A stretch of 64,000 nucleotides of DNA from assembly GCA_001898935.1 (NCBI GenBank), contig MKVT01000008.1, forward strand, positions 372,001-436,000. Direction: 5' to 3'. Position numbers and translations under genes: made by a program. This stretch comes from Paludibacter sp. 47-17. GTDB taxonomy: Bacteria > Bacteroidota > Bacteroidia > Bacteroidales > Paludibacteraceae. Under the pieces are notes generated by a model, which saw only the letters and a list, made by a program, of their open reading frames with translations, was not told the origin of the DNA and ran no database searches. Each line of letters opens with the position of its first letter. Position 1 is the first letter of the stretch. This document shows positions 29,344 to 40,600 of the stretch, one piece after another.

Positions 29344-32300
29344 TAGAGATTAATTTTTACACCAGCAAAGAAACTCTGGCTTTGTGGCAGCAAGCCTGCA
29401 TCGACTCCCTGATAGAGGATGGAGTTGTTCATCGAGAATTCGGGATCCATGCCCAGGTAGTTGGTTAATGTAAACAGGTTGTTGGCGCTGGCCCATAGTG
29501 TAATCCCCTGCAGATAGGTGCTGTTGACCGGCAAATTGTACGACAATTCGACGGTACGCAACCGGAGGTACGAACCATCTTCGATCCAGCGATCGGAGAA
29601 ACGGTTGTTGCCTTTGGGATCACCGTATATCGAGCGTGGGATGCTTGTCACCTGTCCTTCGTTCACCCAGCGGTTGTTCATTGCCATGCTCTGATTGTAG
29701 AAGTTGCTTCCCGATTCGATCTGCGACCGCAGGTAATTATAGATATCGTTGCCATAGCTGTAGTTGAATACAACATTCAGCGAAAGTCGTTTGTATTTCA
29801 TGCCGGCGAAAGCCGATCCGTACAGATCGGGGTTGGAATTTCCAATTACTACTTTATCTTTTTCGTCGATAATGTTGTCGGGGTATACATCCACGAACCG
29901 CACGTCGCCTGCCTGAAACGGAGTGAGTGCTCCGGTTACTTCCTTCAGCGACAGGCCGGCAGCCTGTGCAGCTTCGGTAGTTTCAAACACTCCGTCGGTT
30001 TTGTATCCCCAGAATTGTCCGATCGGCTGACCGACGGCAGTCAGCACCTCGCCGCCATAAACCCGGGTGGTATAATCGCCATCGGCCAGGGCCAGTATTT
30101 TATTTTTATACGAACCCACCGATGCACCGAGCGAAAGTTGGAAATTACGGGTAAATACCGGTATGGTGTTGATAGCGACTTCATATCCGTTGTTCTGAAG
30201 TTTACCGTCGTTGGTCCAGTACTTGTCGAGGCCGGTAATCGGATCGAGGGTTTTTTCCACCAGCAGATTGTCGGTCGTGTTGTTGAAGAGGTCGAAGTTG
30301 ATCGTCACGCGATTACCGAATAAAGCCATATCCAGTCCGGCATTACGACGGGTAACCGTTTCCCATTGAATTTCGGGATTGCCGATGTTGTGGATTTGCA
30401 AACCGATTGCATTGTAGGAGTACATTACCGCGTTGAAATAGGTGCGTGATGCGGTGCTCTGAATTCCGTCGTTACCCGACTGGCCAATCCCGGCGCGTAG
30501 CTTCAGCAGATCGACAAAGGATATATTCTTCATGAACCGTTCGTTGCTCACCAGCCATGAAGCGTTGAGCGACGGGAAAATTCCCCAGTTGACACCCAGT
30601 ACTTTTATGCCCGATACTGTTTCCGTTCCAAAAAGAGACGTCGATTCGGCCGATACGCCTGCTTCGACAAAGAACTTTTCGCGGAGCGAGTAAGTGGCCT
30701 GAGCGTAATAATTGATCGATTTGTAAGGTTCGTCGAATCCACCTACCTGTTTGTAGGAAAGCCCCGACGACATTTCTTTTACCTGGTCGCTACCGGTATT
30801 GTGTCCCGAAGCATGATCGGCTTTGTAGGAGTTGAACATGAAGCGCATACCTCCGACTACATCCAGGCGATTTCCCCCGGTTGCTTTCGAGTAAGCTAAA
30901 CGGGTGTCGCTGAACAGCGACGATTGATTCGCAAATTGAGTTTTAACATGGTTGCGCGAGATCATTCCGAGTTGCAAATTGTAATAGGGCGCCACTCCGT
31001 ACATGGGAACGAACGAATTTTCGGCCAGGTTGGTCAACGAATAACTAAACATCGAACGGATATTCAGGTGTTTGGTAAGTTGATATTCGGGAATAATCGA
31101 TAAGTTAAAATTAGTTTGCAGCGACTTGCCGACTCCGTAGGCCAGGATAGCGTGCGGATTGGCAATGTTCAGGAAGTCGTAATCCTCCAGTTTCGAGGTT
31201 ATATCGCCGGCATTCGAGTACTGATACGGAGAAAGGAAAGGCGATTTGATGAGCGACAGATACCCCGGTGAGTTGATCTGGCTGAGGTAGGACTCGGCAA
31301 TCCCGTCGTTGCGCAGTTTCCGGTCGGTTTGTGCGTACGAAATATCGAATACCGTTTTGAAATGATCGGTAAAGGTGATATCCGAGTTAAAACGGGCATT
31401 CAGCCGGTTGAAATTGTTGCTGGCCAGGGTACTGTATCCCTGTGTGAATCCGATGGAGAGGTTGTACAAGGCGATTTCGTCGCCGCCATTCACGCCCACA
31501 CTATAGCTTTGCGTGGTACCGTTTTGGTAAACGCCGTCCGACCAATCGGTCTGGTTGTGGTATTTTTTGTAATACACGAAGTTAGGGTCGTCGCGCAGGA
31601 AAAACTTGTCTCTCAGCAGTACTTGTGCCCGTTCGTCTTTCACCAGGTCGCTCAGGTACACCCGGTATTGCCCGTCGTTCATCATAGGGGGGAGGGTCGG
31701 GCGCAGCGAGGTACCTATCGTAGCAGTTGCCGTAATCTTTGTAGCCATGCTTTTTCCCCGCTTAGTGGTGATAAGTACGACCCCATTTCCTGCCTTGCTT
31801 CCATAGATGGAAGTTCCGTCTTTCAGCACGGTGATACTTTCGATATCGTTTACATCGATAACCGAAAGGGGCGAAATCACATTGCCCAGGTGGATCGAAG
31901 CCTGATTGTTCTGGTTTTCGAAGATCACGCCATCCACCACATACAGAGGCTGGGTGTTGGCATTCAGCGAATTCACGCCTCTGATCAGCATGTTGGATCC
32001 GCTGGCAATAGTACCGGAGTGGGTGAGAAGCCGTATGTCGCCGGCCAATTGTTTTTGCATTTCGACGTCGATCGAGAGCGACGAAAGGTTATCGACTCTG
32101 GCCGTCTTCTGAGCATTGACGATTGCCGCCGACCGTTTTTCACCGAATACGGTATGGGCAGCTGCAAAATAATTAGCGTAAACGGCCGGGTACAGACGAA
32201 TATTCTTTTCTTTTTCACCTTCATATACCGCCAGTTCGATTCCCTGATAATCGGGCGCCGAAACCTGAAGTACACGATGAAATTTAGGCAGTCCTATTGT

Positions 32301-32546
32301 AAAGCGTCCCTGTTCGTCGGTCATTGCCGTATAGGCGGGATTGAGTGCCTGAATACTTGCGCCGGGGAGGATTTTTCCGGTAACGGCATCAACAACAGTT
32401 CCCCGGATGGAGTCGACTGCTACCGGTGAGCCGGTACGTGCAAGCGTTTGCTGTGCCGCTGCCGAAAGGGTCGTGCCCAGTGCTAGTACTACTAGTAACC
32501 ATTTATACGAATGCATAGTGCCTGTTTTTTTTAATGAGTCCTTCAT
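29343..32546 (-). CDS. SusC/RagA-family TonB-dependent outer-membrane transporter
   Basis: A 1067-residue TonB-dependent importer. Signal peptide at about 11-32; the start may be ATG 32516 (MHSYKW) instead of 32546. A carboxypeptidase-D regulatory-like domain (about 46-120, GTVVDAVTGKILPGASI) precedes the plug (about 150-270) with MLIRGVNSLN, PLYVVDGV and the SusC signature SITVLKDGTSIYGSKAGNGVVLITTKRG. The rest is the 22-strand barrel, ending FFAGVKINL. It lacks an N-terminal STN signalling domain, so it should transport without signalling to an anti-sigma factor. Coupled to its SusD by a one-base overlap; preceded 6 bases upstream by a fasciclin lipoprotein. Confidence 0.95.
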   Translation of the reverse strand: MKDSLKKTGTMHSYKWLLVVLALGTTLSAAAQQTLARTGSPVAVDSIRGTVVDAVTGKILPGASIQALNPAYTAMTDEQGRFTIGLPKFHRVLQVSAPDYQGIELAVYEGEKEKNIRLYPAVYANYFAAAHTVFGEKRSAAIVNAQKTARVDNLSSLSIDVEMQKQLAGDIRLLTHSGTIASGSNMLIRGVNSLNANTQPLYVVDGVIFENQNNQASIHLGNVISPLSVIDVNDIESITVLKDGTSIYGSKAGNGVVLITTKRGKSMATKITATATIGTSLRPTLPPMMNDGQYRVYLSDLVKDERAQVLLRDKFFLRDDPNFVYYKKYHNQTDWSDGVYQNGTTQSYSVGVNGGDEIALYNLSIGFTQGYSTLASNNFNRLNARFNSDITFTDHFKTVFDISYAQTDRKLRNDGIAESYLSQINSPGYLSLIKSPFLSPYQYSNAGDITSKLEDYDFLNIANPHAILAYGVGKSLQTNFNLSIIPEYQLTKHLNIRSMFSYSLTNLAENSFVPMYGVAPYYNLQLGMISRNHVKTQFANQSSLFSDTRLAYSKATGGNRLDVVGGMRFMFNSYKADHASGHNTGSDQVKEMSSGLSYKQVGGFDEPYKSINYYAQATYSLREKFFVEAGVSAESTSLFGTETVSGIKVLGVNWGIFPSLNASWLVSNERFMKNISFVDLLKLRAGIGQSGNDGIQSTASRTYFNAVMYSYNAIGLQIHNIGNPEIQWETVTRRNAGLDMALFGNRVTINFDLFNNTTDNLLVEKTLDPITGLDKYWTNDGKLQNNGYEVAINTIPVFTRNFQLSLGASVGSYKNKILALADGDYTTRVYGGEVLTAVGQPIGQFWGYKTDGVFETTEAAQAAGLSLKEVTGALTPFQAGDVRFVDVYPDNIIDEKDKVVIGNSNPDLYGSAFAGMKYKRLSLNVVFNYSYGNDIYNYLRSQIESGSNFYNQSMAMNNRWVNEGQVTSIPRSIYGDPKGNNRFSDRWIEDGSYLRLRTVELSYNLPVNSTYLQGITLWASANNLFTLTNYLGMDPEFSMNNSILYQGVDAGLLPQSQSFFAGVKINL

Positions 32547-32552
32547 ATCTTC

Positions 32553-34112
32553 TTATCGTGCCGGTTCTAAAATTATACAATCAATTAAAAGTTCCCGGGT
32601 ATACTGAGTGGTCTGATTTTGAGCTACATTGCTGTTGATCTTCAGTTTTACCACCGTTTTGTCGAGTCCGTAACTGCTGTAAGGGAATACAAAATCCGAC
32701 GTTACCAGTATTTTGCTGATCGAGTCGGGGCTGGTAACGAATCCCTGGTTATTGTTGTTGTAGGTTCGGCTGGTGGTGGCTCCGTTTTCACCGGCAAAGT
32801 AAAGCTGGAAAGTTACTTTCGAGGCTTTGGGATTGGCAACGGCATTACCTTTTGCTGCGGGAGGTACAAATACTGCATACACATTGTACGGGCTGCCCGA
32901 TAAGGTGTTCGGGATTTCGAACGTGATATTGGGGTTTACGGCCGAAGTGGTGGGGGTAAGTTCGATAAACCGTTCGTTCGACACCCCTTCGACCGGGCTG
33001 CCGGTTGAGCTTCGGGTATACAGGTTCGACAATACGAATTCGCGACCGTTCATTTGTTCGGCCTCTACTACAATTGGTTGATTCCACGATTCCCAATGCT
33101 TGTGTTTCAATTCATCAACGATAAATACCTTGCCGTTGCTGGCCAGCACTTCGGTTGCGCCGTCGAATAAATAAGCGGGTTGATAGAAGGTGTTTCTACC
33201 GGTCGAAATCAGGGAGTCCTGTGGCGAAGCTTGTCCGTTGGCGCTGAATACGATATCCTGTAACATGGCCCTGATGGTGTTTTTACGTTGCAGGGTGTCG
33301 GCCGTGTATTTTTCCTCGGCTGTTTTTGAATAGTACCGGAAATAATTCTTCACGGTGCTGTACGATTTGATCCAGGCTGCGTTGGTAGGAGCCAGGATAT
33401 GATAAGTACTGTCTTCCACATTTAATTTTCCCAGCAGGCGGAACATCTGGTTGTCGTTGTAGGTCACCGAATCGAGGTACACGGTTTTGCCTTCTTCGTT
33501 TACATCGCCGGGGATACTGCGCAATTCGTCGAATATTATTTTATTGAACGAATACAGATAGGTGCTCAGCGAATCGAGCCGGGGGTCTTTTTCGAGGTAT
33601 TCCCAGATATTGCTGAAGAAGGGCAATTGGCTTCCCACTGTGTGAAGTATCCCGTTTCTGGCCATCGTATTGAACTGTTTTACGGTAGTCGATCCGAATG
33701 TAAATCCACTGCCTTCCGATTTAAATACGATCGATTTTGAATTTAATAAGGTGACGCGGATTTGCATTCCGGGCGAAGCTGTGTAGCTGTAGCGCGAAAC
33801 GTGGTTTTCTACAAATTCTTTGGTCAGCCCGGCATTGTCGAGGTCGAGCGACGCCAGTGCGGCATCGTCGGGAGCCCAGACGGTATACATTTGCGAAGCG
33901 TTCAGTATTTTATCGTAGCCGGTTTTTTCCAGAGCCGCTGTGAATTTGCTCAGAGTTGGTTGCTGCCTGATGATTTCCCAAAGCGTCAGTTCCGACACCT
34001 GCTCTTTGTTAATACTGTAGTGGTCGTTCCATACCTCACTTTCGCAAGCGCTCAACAAGAGACCGGTGAGGAGTATTGTCAGGAAAAACCCTGTTTTTTT
34101 CATGCTCTTCAT
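32553..34112 (-). CDS. Fasciclin (FAS1)-domain surface lipoprotein
   Basis: A 519-residue lipoprotein; the lipobox LLSAC puts the lipidated Cys at 23. Two FAS1-like domains are visible: about 38-165 (core YTVWAPDDAALASL, later NGILHTV) and about 175-330 (HILAPTNAAW, later GKVFIVDEL). The C-terminal 170 residues look like a beta-sandwich (VVEAEQMNGREFVL ... LLIDCIILEPAR). FAS1 domains are adhesion or binding modules; within Sus-type operons such lipoproteins take the place of surface glycan-binding proteins, but the ligand is unknown. It sits between two SusCD sets, 25 bases after the next fasciclin gene and 6 bases before a SusC. Confidence 0.88.
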   Translation of the reverse strand: MKSMKKTGFFLTILLTGLLLSACESEVWNDHYSINKEQVSELTLWEIIRQQPTLSKFTAALEKTGYDKILNASQMYTVWAPDDAALASLDLDNAGLTKEFVENHVSRYSYTASPGMQIRVTLLNSKSIVFKSEGSGFTFGSTTVKQFNTMARNGILHTVGSQLPFFSNIWEYLEKDPRLDSLSTYLYSFNKIIFDELRSIPGDVNEEGKTVYLDSVTYNDNQMFRLLGKLNVEDSTYHILAPTNAAWIKSYSTVKNYFRYYSKTAEEKYTADTLQRKNTIRAMLQDIVFSANGQASPQDSLISTGRNTFYQPAYLFDGATEVLASNGKVFIVDELKHKHWESWNQPIVVEAEQMNGREFVLSNLYTRSSTGSPVEGVSNERFIELTPTTSAVNPNITFEIPNTLSGSPYNVYAVFVPPAAKGNAVANPKASKVTFQLYFAGENGATTSRTYNNNNQGFVTSPDSISKILVTSDFVFPYSSYGLDKTVVKLKINSNVAQNQTTQYTRELLIDCIILEPAR

Positions 34113-34137
34113 ATTTGAATTTTTGTTGCTTTAATCG

Positions 34138-35994
34138 TTAATCTCTTGTTTCAGGTTCTCCGTCGGTACGGTTATATACCGATTTTGGTACCAGTTCGAA
34201 ATAGTCCATCATCATTTGCGATTTCGGATTTTCGAGTACCGATTTGAACCGTACCCATACTTCCTGGTATTCGGTGAAGGTAAACGTGCCGATGATCCGT
34301 CGGAATGAGCGGTTGGTATTGCGGGCTATCGTATTGCCGTATTCCATTTTGAAACTGGTCGGGCCTTTCATATAACCGCGGTTACGCATGGTTTTGTCGT
34401 TTTCGAATCCACTATCATCCGTGTTATTGTCGTTCACCCATCCGATACGTGGGTCGTCGGCCATAATACGTAAGTCGAGCGGAATGCCTACGGGTTTGTT
34501 ATCGACATAAATCTGGGTAACACTACGCCACTGATTGGCCGAAACGGCAAACCGCAATTCATAGGTTCCGGGCGGTACCGGAATGAGCCGCATATTGATG
34601 TCGTACGACCCCAGTCCCATCAACTCGTCGCCCTGGTAATTGATCCAGGAAGTTTCTTTAGCGCCGCTGAGGTAAAGCAACCGCGTATCTTTACTGGCTT
34701 TAAGGTATTTGAAATAGCCTTCGGGGAATCCCCACCGGTCGTTGGTACTGTTGCTGTAGCCCCGTATGCTGTTGTTGGCCAGTTCGGGGAAAAGCGCCGC
34801 CAGGTCGAAGCGTATGCGGGTGTTCATGAGTGTTTCTTCCACATTGGGCGAATACACCAGGATGTTCTGAAGCAGGTGATAAATACCGTTGGTAGTGGTT
34901 TTATTGTCCTGATTGGACACTACCACTTCCCGGTCGGTTCCGGGATTGATGGTGATTCCTGTGGGGCCGGCCTGGGTAATCTTCATGATACGGTACGGAT
35001 ACATGCTTTCGACGAACTCGTAAAGTTCGGCATTAGGCACCATGTTTTTCTTATAGAAGAACTGGTAGATTGCTTTTTCGACCAGGTGGTACGAAATAAA
35101 CTTATTCAGACTATTGTTGCGATGGGTGAAATCGTTGTCGTAGGCCGACGAGCCCGGGTACCAGACTTTGGCCCGCTCGATTAAATCCTGCACGTTATTG
35201 ATTCCATTGGCCTGGAATACAGCATTGGTTTCCACCAAGGCGGTATAGCCGAACTTGCGGAACTCGGGACTGTTGATTACATAACCGTCGTACTCGTCTT
35301 TATAGGTCTTTACAGGTACATAACTTTTATCTTCGACCAGTCGCAGCGAATCGGCCATGCCGGTAAGTTTCAGCGCCTCCGAAAAGATCGAGAGATCAGG
35401 ATTTGAGGCAATGAGTTCGGGGAGTTGTGCCGTCGACGGTTTCAGTACCCGGTTGATGCCGTGAATAACCCCATTGTACACTTCAATATCCTTGTACAAC
35501 AGGCGTGCATCGTTGTTGAATAAAATTACCATCGTGTTGCGAATGGAGTCGATGTCGAATTTAACCTCGATATACCGTTGGTTCATATTGGTATTCGGTA
35601 TCACTCCATCCTGAAGTGTTTCGGTAAGGTACTTGGGCGCAACGATATGCGTTTTTGCAAGGTAGTCGATTTGCTCCTGGGTAAGATCCTCGAATTTGAT
35701 GTTGGGACCCAGCGACCGGTAATAGGCCTCAAATGCTTCATTGGTCGGTGCCAGGCAGGTGTATGAGCCGTAGGCGCTGAGCATTCCTTTCAGCCCGGCT
35801 TTATCAATTACTTTGATGTATTCGCCAAATGTATCGGGCCGTTGTTCGAGATAGGAATAAATCATATCACCGGTAAAAGTGACATAGCTTTCACCAATAT
35901 CTTCCACGCAAGCTACTCCGGTGAAAGCCAACAGGAGCAGGATGCCTGTTTTTTTCAGGAAGGATAAGCGAAGGGAATTCAACATTGTTTTCAT
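34138..35994 (-). CDS. Fasciclin (FAS1)-domain surface lipoprotein
   Basis: A 618-residue lipoprotein with lipobox TGVAC (Cys29). The first FAS1 domain (about 40-190) is well formed: YTCLAPTNEAFEAYY and later YNGVIHGINRVLKP. A second, more divergent one covers about 195-390 (NGIYHLLQNILVY). The C-terminal third resembles a jelly-roll sandwich (MRLIPVPPGTYELRFAVS). It is the middle of three fasciclin lipoproteins in this operon and follows a SusD gene after 72 bases. A role as an accessory glycan-binding or docking protein on the cell surface is inferred from position; no enzyme motif is present. Confidence 0.86.
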   Translation of the reverse strand: MKTMLNSLRLSFLKKTGILLLLAFTGVACVEDIGESYVTFTGDMIYSYLEQRPDTFGEYIKVIDKAGLKGMLSAYGSYTCLAPTNEAFEAYYRSLGPNIKFEDLTQEQIDYLAKTHIVAPKYLTETLQDGVIPNTNMNQRYIEVKFDIDSIRNTMVILFNNDARLLYKDIEVYNGVIHGINRVLKPSTAQLPELIASNPDLSIFSEALKLTGMADSLRLVEDKSYVPVKTYKDEYDGYVINSPEFRKFGYTALVETNAVFQANGINNVQDLIERAKVWYPGSSAYDNDFTHRNNSLNKFISYHLVEKAIYQFFYKKNMVPNAELYEFVESMYPYRIMKITQAGPTGITINPGTDREVVVSNQDNKTTTNGIYHLLQNILVYSPNVEETLMNTRIRFDLAALFPELANNSIRGYSNSTNDRWGFPEGYFKYLKASKDTRLLYLSGAKETSWINYQGDELMGLGSYDINMRLIPVPPGTYELRFAVSANQWRSVTQIYVDNKPVGIPLDLRIMADDPRIGWVNDNNTDDSGFENDKTMRNRGYMKGPTSFKMEYGNTIARNTNRSFRRIIGTFTFTEYQEVWVRFKSVLENPKSQMMMDYFELVPKSVYNRTDGEPETRD

Positions 35995-36066
35995 TGGTCA
36001 ATACGTATTTTGTGTTGCTGAAGCCTGCCGTACGATCGATCGGAGCAGCTCTCAGCGACGTTGTTG

Positions 36067-37599
36067 TTAATTATATTGTTTAGTGGTATAGAAGGGGTTC
36101 TGAACCAGCTTTTTATTCGCCTTTAATTCATTTTCGTTAATAGGCATATACATCGAGTTCAAATCCTTGAGCTTTGTTTTGATCACACTCTGATTTTCGG
36201 TGTATTTCCGGAGCACCAGTTCCAGCAATCGGTCGGTATTTCCTTCGCGGCGTGCCAGACGAACCAGGTCGAACCAGCGTTTTCCCTCGAACATGAGTTC
36301 TCGTTGCCGTTCAGCGAGCACCAGGTCCTCCATGGCCCGTTTGGTGTTGTAGGTCTCAAAGTCCAGGGTGTCGTTGAGCAGTGTGGGGTTGGAGCGCATG
36401 TACGTAGTGTTTACCAGTTGGAGCGCCGACCGCAGGTCCTGTTCCGAACGGTTGAGTTGCACCAGTGCTTCTGCTTTCATGAGCATGACATCGGTGAGGC
36501 GGTATATGATCCAGTTGGGCGTAGTGTAGCGGTACAAATAGGTACTTACCCCCGTATTGTTTTCGAAACGGTAGTCGATGGCATATTTGGTAATGTAATA
36601 CAGTCCGTTTACAGGCTGATCTCTTATAAAATCCTTGCGACGGACATCGGTGGTTTCGAACAGGGTATTCGTGTTGCAAAAGAGCTGCGGTACGCTTAAG
36701 ATTCCCTCCGGTTCGTCGCGGCTGCCGTACAAATCCGGAATATTTTCGTTGATTTTAAACGACTCGCCGAACTGTAATTCAAAGATACTTTCAGTTGAAT
36801 TCTTCCGGCTGAAGATTTGCATGTACGGAGTTTCGTCGGCTTCGATCAGTTTGAAAGCAGGGCTTTCGATGATCTTATCGCAATACGTAACGGTTTGATT
36901 GTACTTGTTGCGCCATAAGTACACATCGGCCAATAACGCGCGTACGGCATTTTTGGTGATCCGGCCTTTGGTGTGTGCGATAGAGCTGAAACTGGTCATG
37001 GCCCATTCCTCGGCTTTCAGCAGGTCCGACTCGATCTGGTCGAGTACGGTATTCTCGGAGCTTTGGGGCACGGAATAGTCCTGCTGGTCGGTTACCGAAG
37101 GTTCGAGGATGAGGGGGATGTCCTTATAGGTACGTACCAGATAGAAATAGGTTAATGCCCGTAAGGCGAGTGCTTCGGCCATTTTGGCGCGCATTTTCGC
37201 TTCCGTAAAGTTAGGGTCGATCACCTTAGGGGTGTAGTAAAGTACTGCATTGCAATAATTGATCACCGTGTAAAACTGCGACCAGCTCGAATACCAGTTG
37301 GCCGGAGTGATGTTGGCTTCGAGAATCCGTTTTTCAGTTTCTTTGATCCCGTTACCTGCCACGATATTGTCGGAGCGCATTTCGCCCCAGATGATCAATC
37401 GGCGTATGTATTCGTAATCAATCATCGAACGGTAGCAGGTGGCGATCACGGCTTCCACGTCCGATTCGGTATTCCAGTAATCGCCGAGTACAATTTTTCC
37501 TTCGGGTTCAATGGTCAGCCAGTCGCTGCAAGCGCTCAGCAAAGTAATACCCGCAATCAGCATCAGTTGTTTGAATGTATGTCTTTTCATTGTTGTCAT
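36067..37599 (-). CDS. SusD/RagB-family glycan-binding lipoprotein
   Basis: A 510-residue SusD homologue. Lipobox ITLLSAC puts the lipidated Cys at 24. Family blocks: SDWLTIEPEGKIV after the Cys, a central ALALRALTYFYLVRTYKDIPLI (about 145-165), a tetratricopeptide-like helical core and the C-terminal ERQRELMFEGKRWFDLVRL (about 440-460), which is very typical of SusD. It starts 11 bases after its SusC stop. It would form the lid over that SusC. Ligand not readable from sequence. Confidence 0.95.
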   Translation of the reverse strand: MTTMKRHTFKQLMLIAGITLLSACSDWLTIEPEGKIVLGDYWNTESDVEAVIATCYRSMIDYEYIRRLIIWGEMRSDNIVAGNGIKETEKRILEANITPANWYSSWSQFYTVINYCNAVLYYTPKVIDPNFTEAKMRAKMAEALALRALTYFYLVRTYKDIPLILEPSVTDQQDYSVPQSSENTVLDQIESDLLKAEEWAMTSFSSIAHTKGRITKNAVRALLADVYLWRNKYNQTVTYCDKIIESPAFKLIEADETPYMQIFSRKNSTESIFELQFGESFKINENIPDLYGSRDEPEGILSVPQLFCNTNTLFETTDVRRKDFIRDQPVNGLYYITKYAIDYRFENNTGVSTYLYRYTTPNWIIYRLTDVMLMKAEALVQLNRSEQDLRSALQLVNTTYMRSNPTLLNDTLDFETYNTKRAMEDLVLAERQRELMFEGKRWFDLVRLARREGNTDRLLELVLRKYTENQSVIKTKLKDLNSMYMPINENELKANKKLVQNPFYTTKQYN

Positions 37600-37610
37600 T
37601 ATTTCATGAA

Positions 37611-40600
37611 TTAAAATGCAACCGATAAACCGGCAGTAAACGATTTGGAACGCGGTGTCTGGTTGCCGTCGTAGCTCACTCCGAATGTTCCGTAGCCCAC
37701 CTCGGGATCGACGCCCGAATATCGGGTAAAGGTCATCAGGTTGTTGATGGTGAGGTACAAGGTTGCCTGGTTTATTTTCATGGGTTTGAGGTGTTTGGAC
37801 GGAACGCCGTAATTTACCTGTATGTTTTTAACGCGGAGGAAAGAAGCGTTTTCAACAAAACGGTCGCTGCCCAGCCAGTTGTAGCCCGACTGATGAAGGG
37901 CGCGCGGCATATGGGTCAGGTCGCCGTCCTTGCGCCATCTCCAGTTAACCGATGCCGCCTGGTTGTTGTTGCCATACATGTTTTCGGCATACATCCGGCC
38001 CATGTTTACCACCTCGTTGCCGATACGGAAGTTCGAGAAAATGTTGACCGATAGGGTTTTGTAATTGAACTTGAAACTGATACCGCCGTTCATCAGGGGG
38101 TTCGAGTTACCTAAGTACACGATGTCGAGTTCGTTGATATTGCCGTCGTGGTTGATATCTTCGTAAATGGCATCGCCTCCTTTGAATTTATATTCGGAGT
38201 TGGTGCCTGCCGAGAAGGTCATGCGCACCGGTTCGCCTTTCGCATCGCGGATCACCTGGCCGTCGGCATCGCGGGCAAACGGGCTGGTCCCCGGGCGGCC
38301 CTCTTCGTACTGCGAGTATTGATATACTCCTTTGTAACGGAAGCCGTAGATCGATCCGTAGGAGTTGTTTTCCTGCAAACGGGTCAGGTACTGTCCGTTC
38401 CGGATGTTGAAATCGACCGTATTGTAGCGTGCCAGGATCGCATCGTCGATATCCAGGATTTTATTCACGTAATTGGAGAAGTTCAGGGTGACATCCATCC
38501 AGAAGTCGCCGGCCTTTATCAGTTTGTATCCTTGCAGGTTAAGCTCCCAGCCGCGGTTGTCCATCGACCCTACGTTCTGGTAGTTTAATACCGAATAACC
38601 GGCCGACGACGGGATGGTAAGTCCGCCCCACAACATATCGTCGGTGCGTTTGTAGTAAAAGTTGAAGTCCATCATAAAACGGTCGTCGAAGAATCCCAGG
38701 TCGAGACCGTAGTTGAACGACGAAACTTTTTCCCAGCGCAGGTCGGTGAGCTGGATGTTTTCGGGACGGATCGCCGGTAAGTCCATGTAATTGCCGAACG
38801 ACGAATAGAGGCTGTAGAAGAGGTATTCGGACTTGGGAGGGTTGCCGGTTATCCCCCAGCTGGGGCGGAAACGCATGGTGCTCAGCCAGTTTGTCGAGAA
38901 TTCCATGAAATCTTCGTCAATAATGTTCCAGGCGAACGATACGCCCGGGAAAGTTCCCCATTTACGGTTGTCGCCAAACTTGGTACTCCCGTCGCGGCGA
39001 ACGGTAATATCGGCTATGTATTTCGATTTATAAGCATAGTGTCCGAGCATCATGTAGGCCATCCAGCGTCCCTGGCCCGGTCCGGTCGAGAAATCCTTTA
39101 TATATCCTCCGGCCGTGGATCCGGTGATGGTTCCGCTGGGTGTGCCGTACGAGCTGATAAACTGCGAGCGCGAATTGCTGGTTCCGAACTGAAACGAGCT
39201 GTAAAGCATCAGCGAATGATCTTCGTTGGTGAACTTTGGCGTCCAGGTGAGGTTGTGATCCGACGAAACGGACAAGCTGCGCGAGTCGGCAGTGCTCGAC
39301 TGGTTGATGTCCTCCTGAAGCCAGTTGGATGTCGACAGTTCCTTGGGAAGGAAGGTGAAGGTGTTTCCGTTGTTAACGTCGAACGAAACATATCCCCGGT
39401 ACCGGAGCATCTGCTCCTGCGGATCGAGCAGGTCGTACTGGAGGCGGAAGGTAGGCAGGATACGGGTCGATTTGTACTCGTTGATGGCCAGACGGGCCGA
39501 TGCTACCGGGTTTCGCATGTCTTTCTGGTCGGCCAGCTGATTGGAGGCCGATGTAAGTATTTTATAATACCGGTCGGTATTGTTGCCGTCGGCATCCTGG
39601 GCATAAATACTCAGGTTGGGCATTTTGCGGTAGGCGATCGGCAGCAGGGCGTCGTAGTTGCGATTGTTGTCGGTATGGGTAAACGAGAACTCGGTCGAGA
39701 AACGGATACGGTCCGACACATTGTAATCGAGGTTCATACGGGTCGAGAAACGTTCGACCTGCTGGCCGATTACCGATCCCGTCTGGTTCAGATATCCTCC
39801 CGAGATCATAAAACGGGCCTTTTCGCCGCCTCCCGAGAGCTGAACGTAATGGTCGTGGGTTTGACCGTACTGAGTAACGGCTTTCACCCAATTCGTATTG
39901 TTGTTGTAGTTTTCGTATTCCGAGAACGAAGGGTCGTAGTTGAATTCGCGGATATTGGAGGCCGTATTGCTCTGGCGGGGATTGAAATAAGCTTCTTTCA
40001 TCAACATGGTATAATCGTCGCCGGTGAGCATCGTATATCCTTGAGGTTGTATGGCGCCGCTATAGCGGTAGGTATATTGAACACGGGTTTTTCCCCGGAT
40101 TCCTTTTTTAGTATTGATGGAGATAACCCCGTTGGCTCCCCGCGACCCCCACATCGCCGTTGAAGCGGCGTCTTTCAGTACGGTAATCGATTCGATATCG
40201 TCGACGTTGATACTCAACAGGTCGGCAAATTGCTCCTGGTTGGCGGTGGCGAATTCGAAAGTAGAGGCCTGAGGCGTGTCGTAAATAACGCCGTTGAGTA
40301 CGATCAGCGGTTCGGAGCTGTTGTTGATGGAAGTGATACCGCGGATACGCATCGACGATCCGCTCCCTACGTCGCCCGAATTGGCAATGATATCGAGACC
40401 GGCGATTTTTCCCTGGAGGGCATCGTCGACCGAAGCAACCGAAAGTCCTTCGAATTCCTTGGACGAAATGGTTTGCATCGCCATGGATCGTTCGCGTTCG
40501 GGAATCGTAAGGGTACCGGTATTCACCGTACGGTTTGCGCGTACGGTCACCTCGCTGATGGTGGTGGCATCTTCGAGCACTATATTGAAGTAGGTGCGGC

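Noticed and set aside
31329-32429. 366-codon open frame antisense to SusC
   Set aside because: Same reason: complete overlap with a clear TonB-dependent receptor gene.
35995-36066. Imperfect hairpin in the 72-base gap between SusD and a fasciclin gene
   Set aside because: The stem depends on G-T pairs and has no T-run; it may be chance.
39039-40163. 374-codon open frame antisense to SusC
   Set aside because: Mirror frame of the SusC barrel and plug; no family resemblance.
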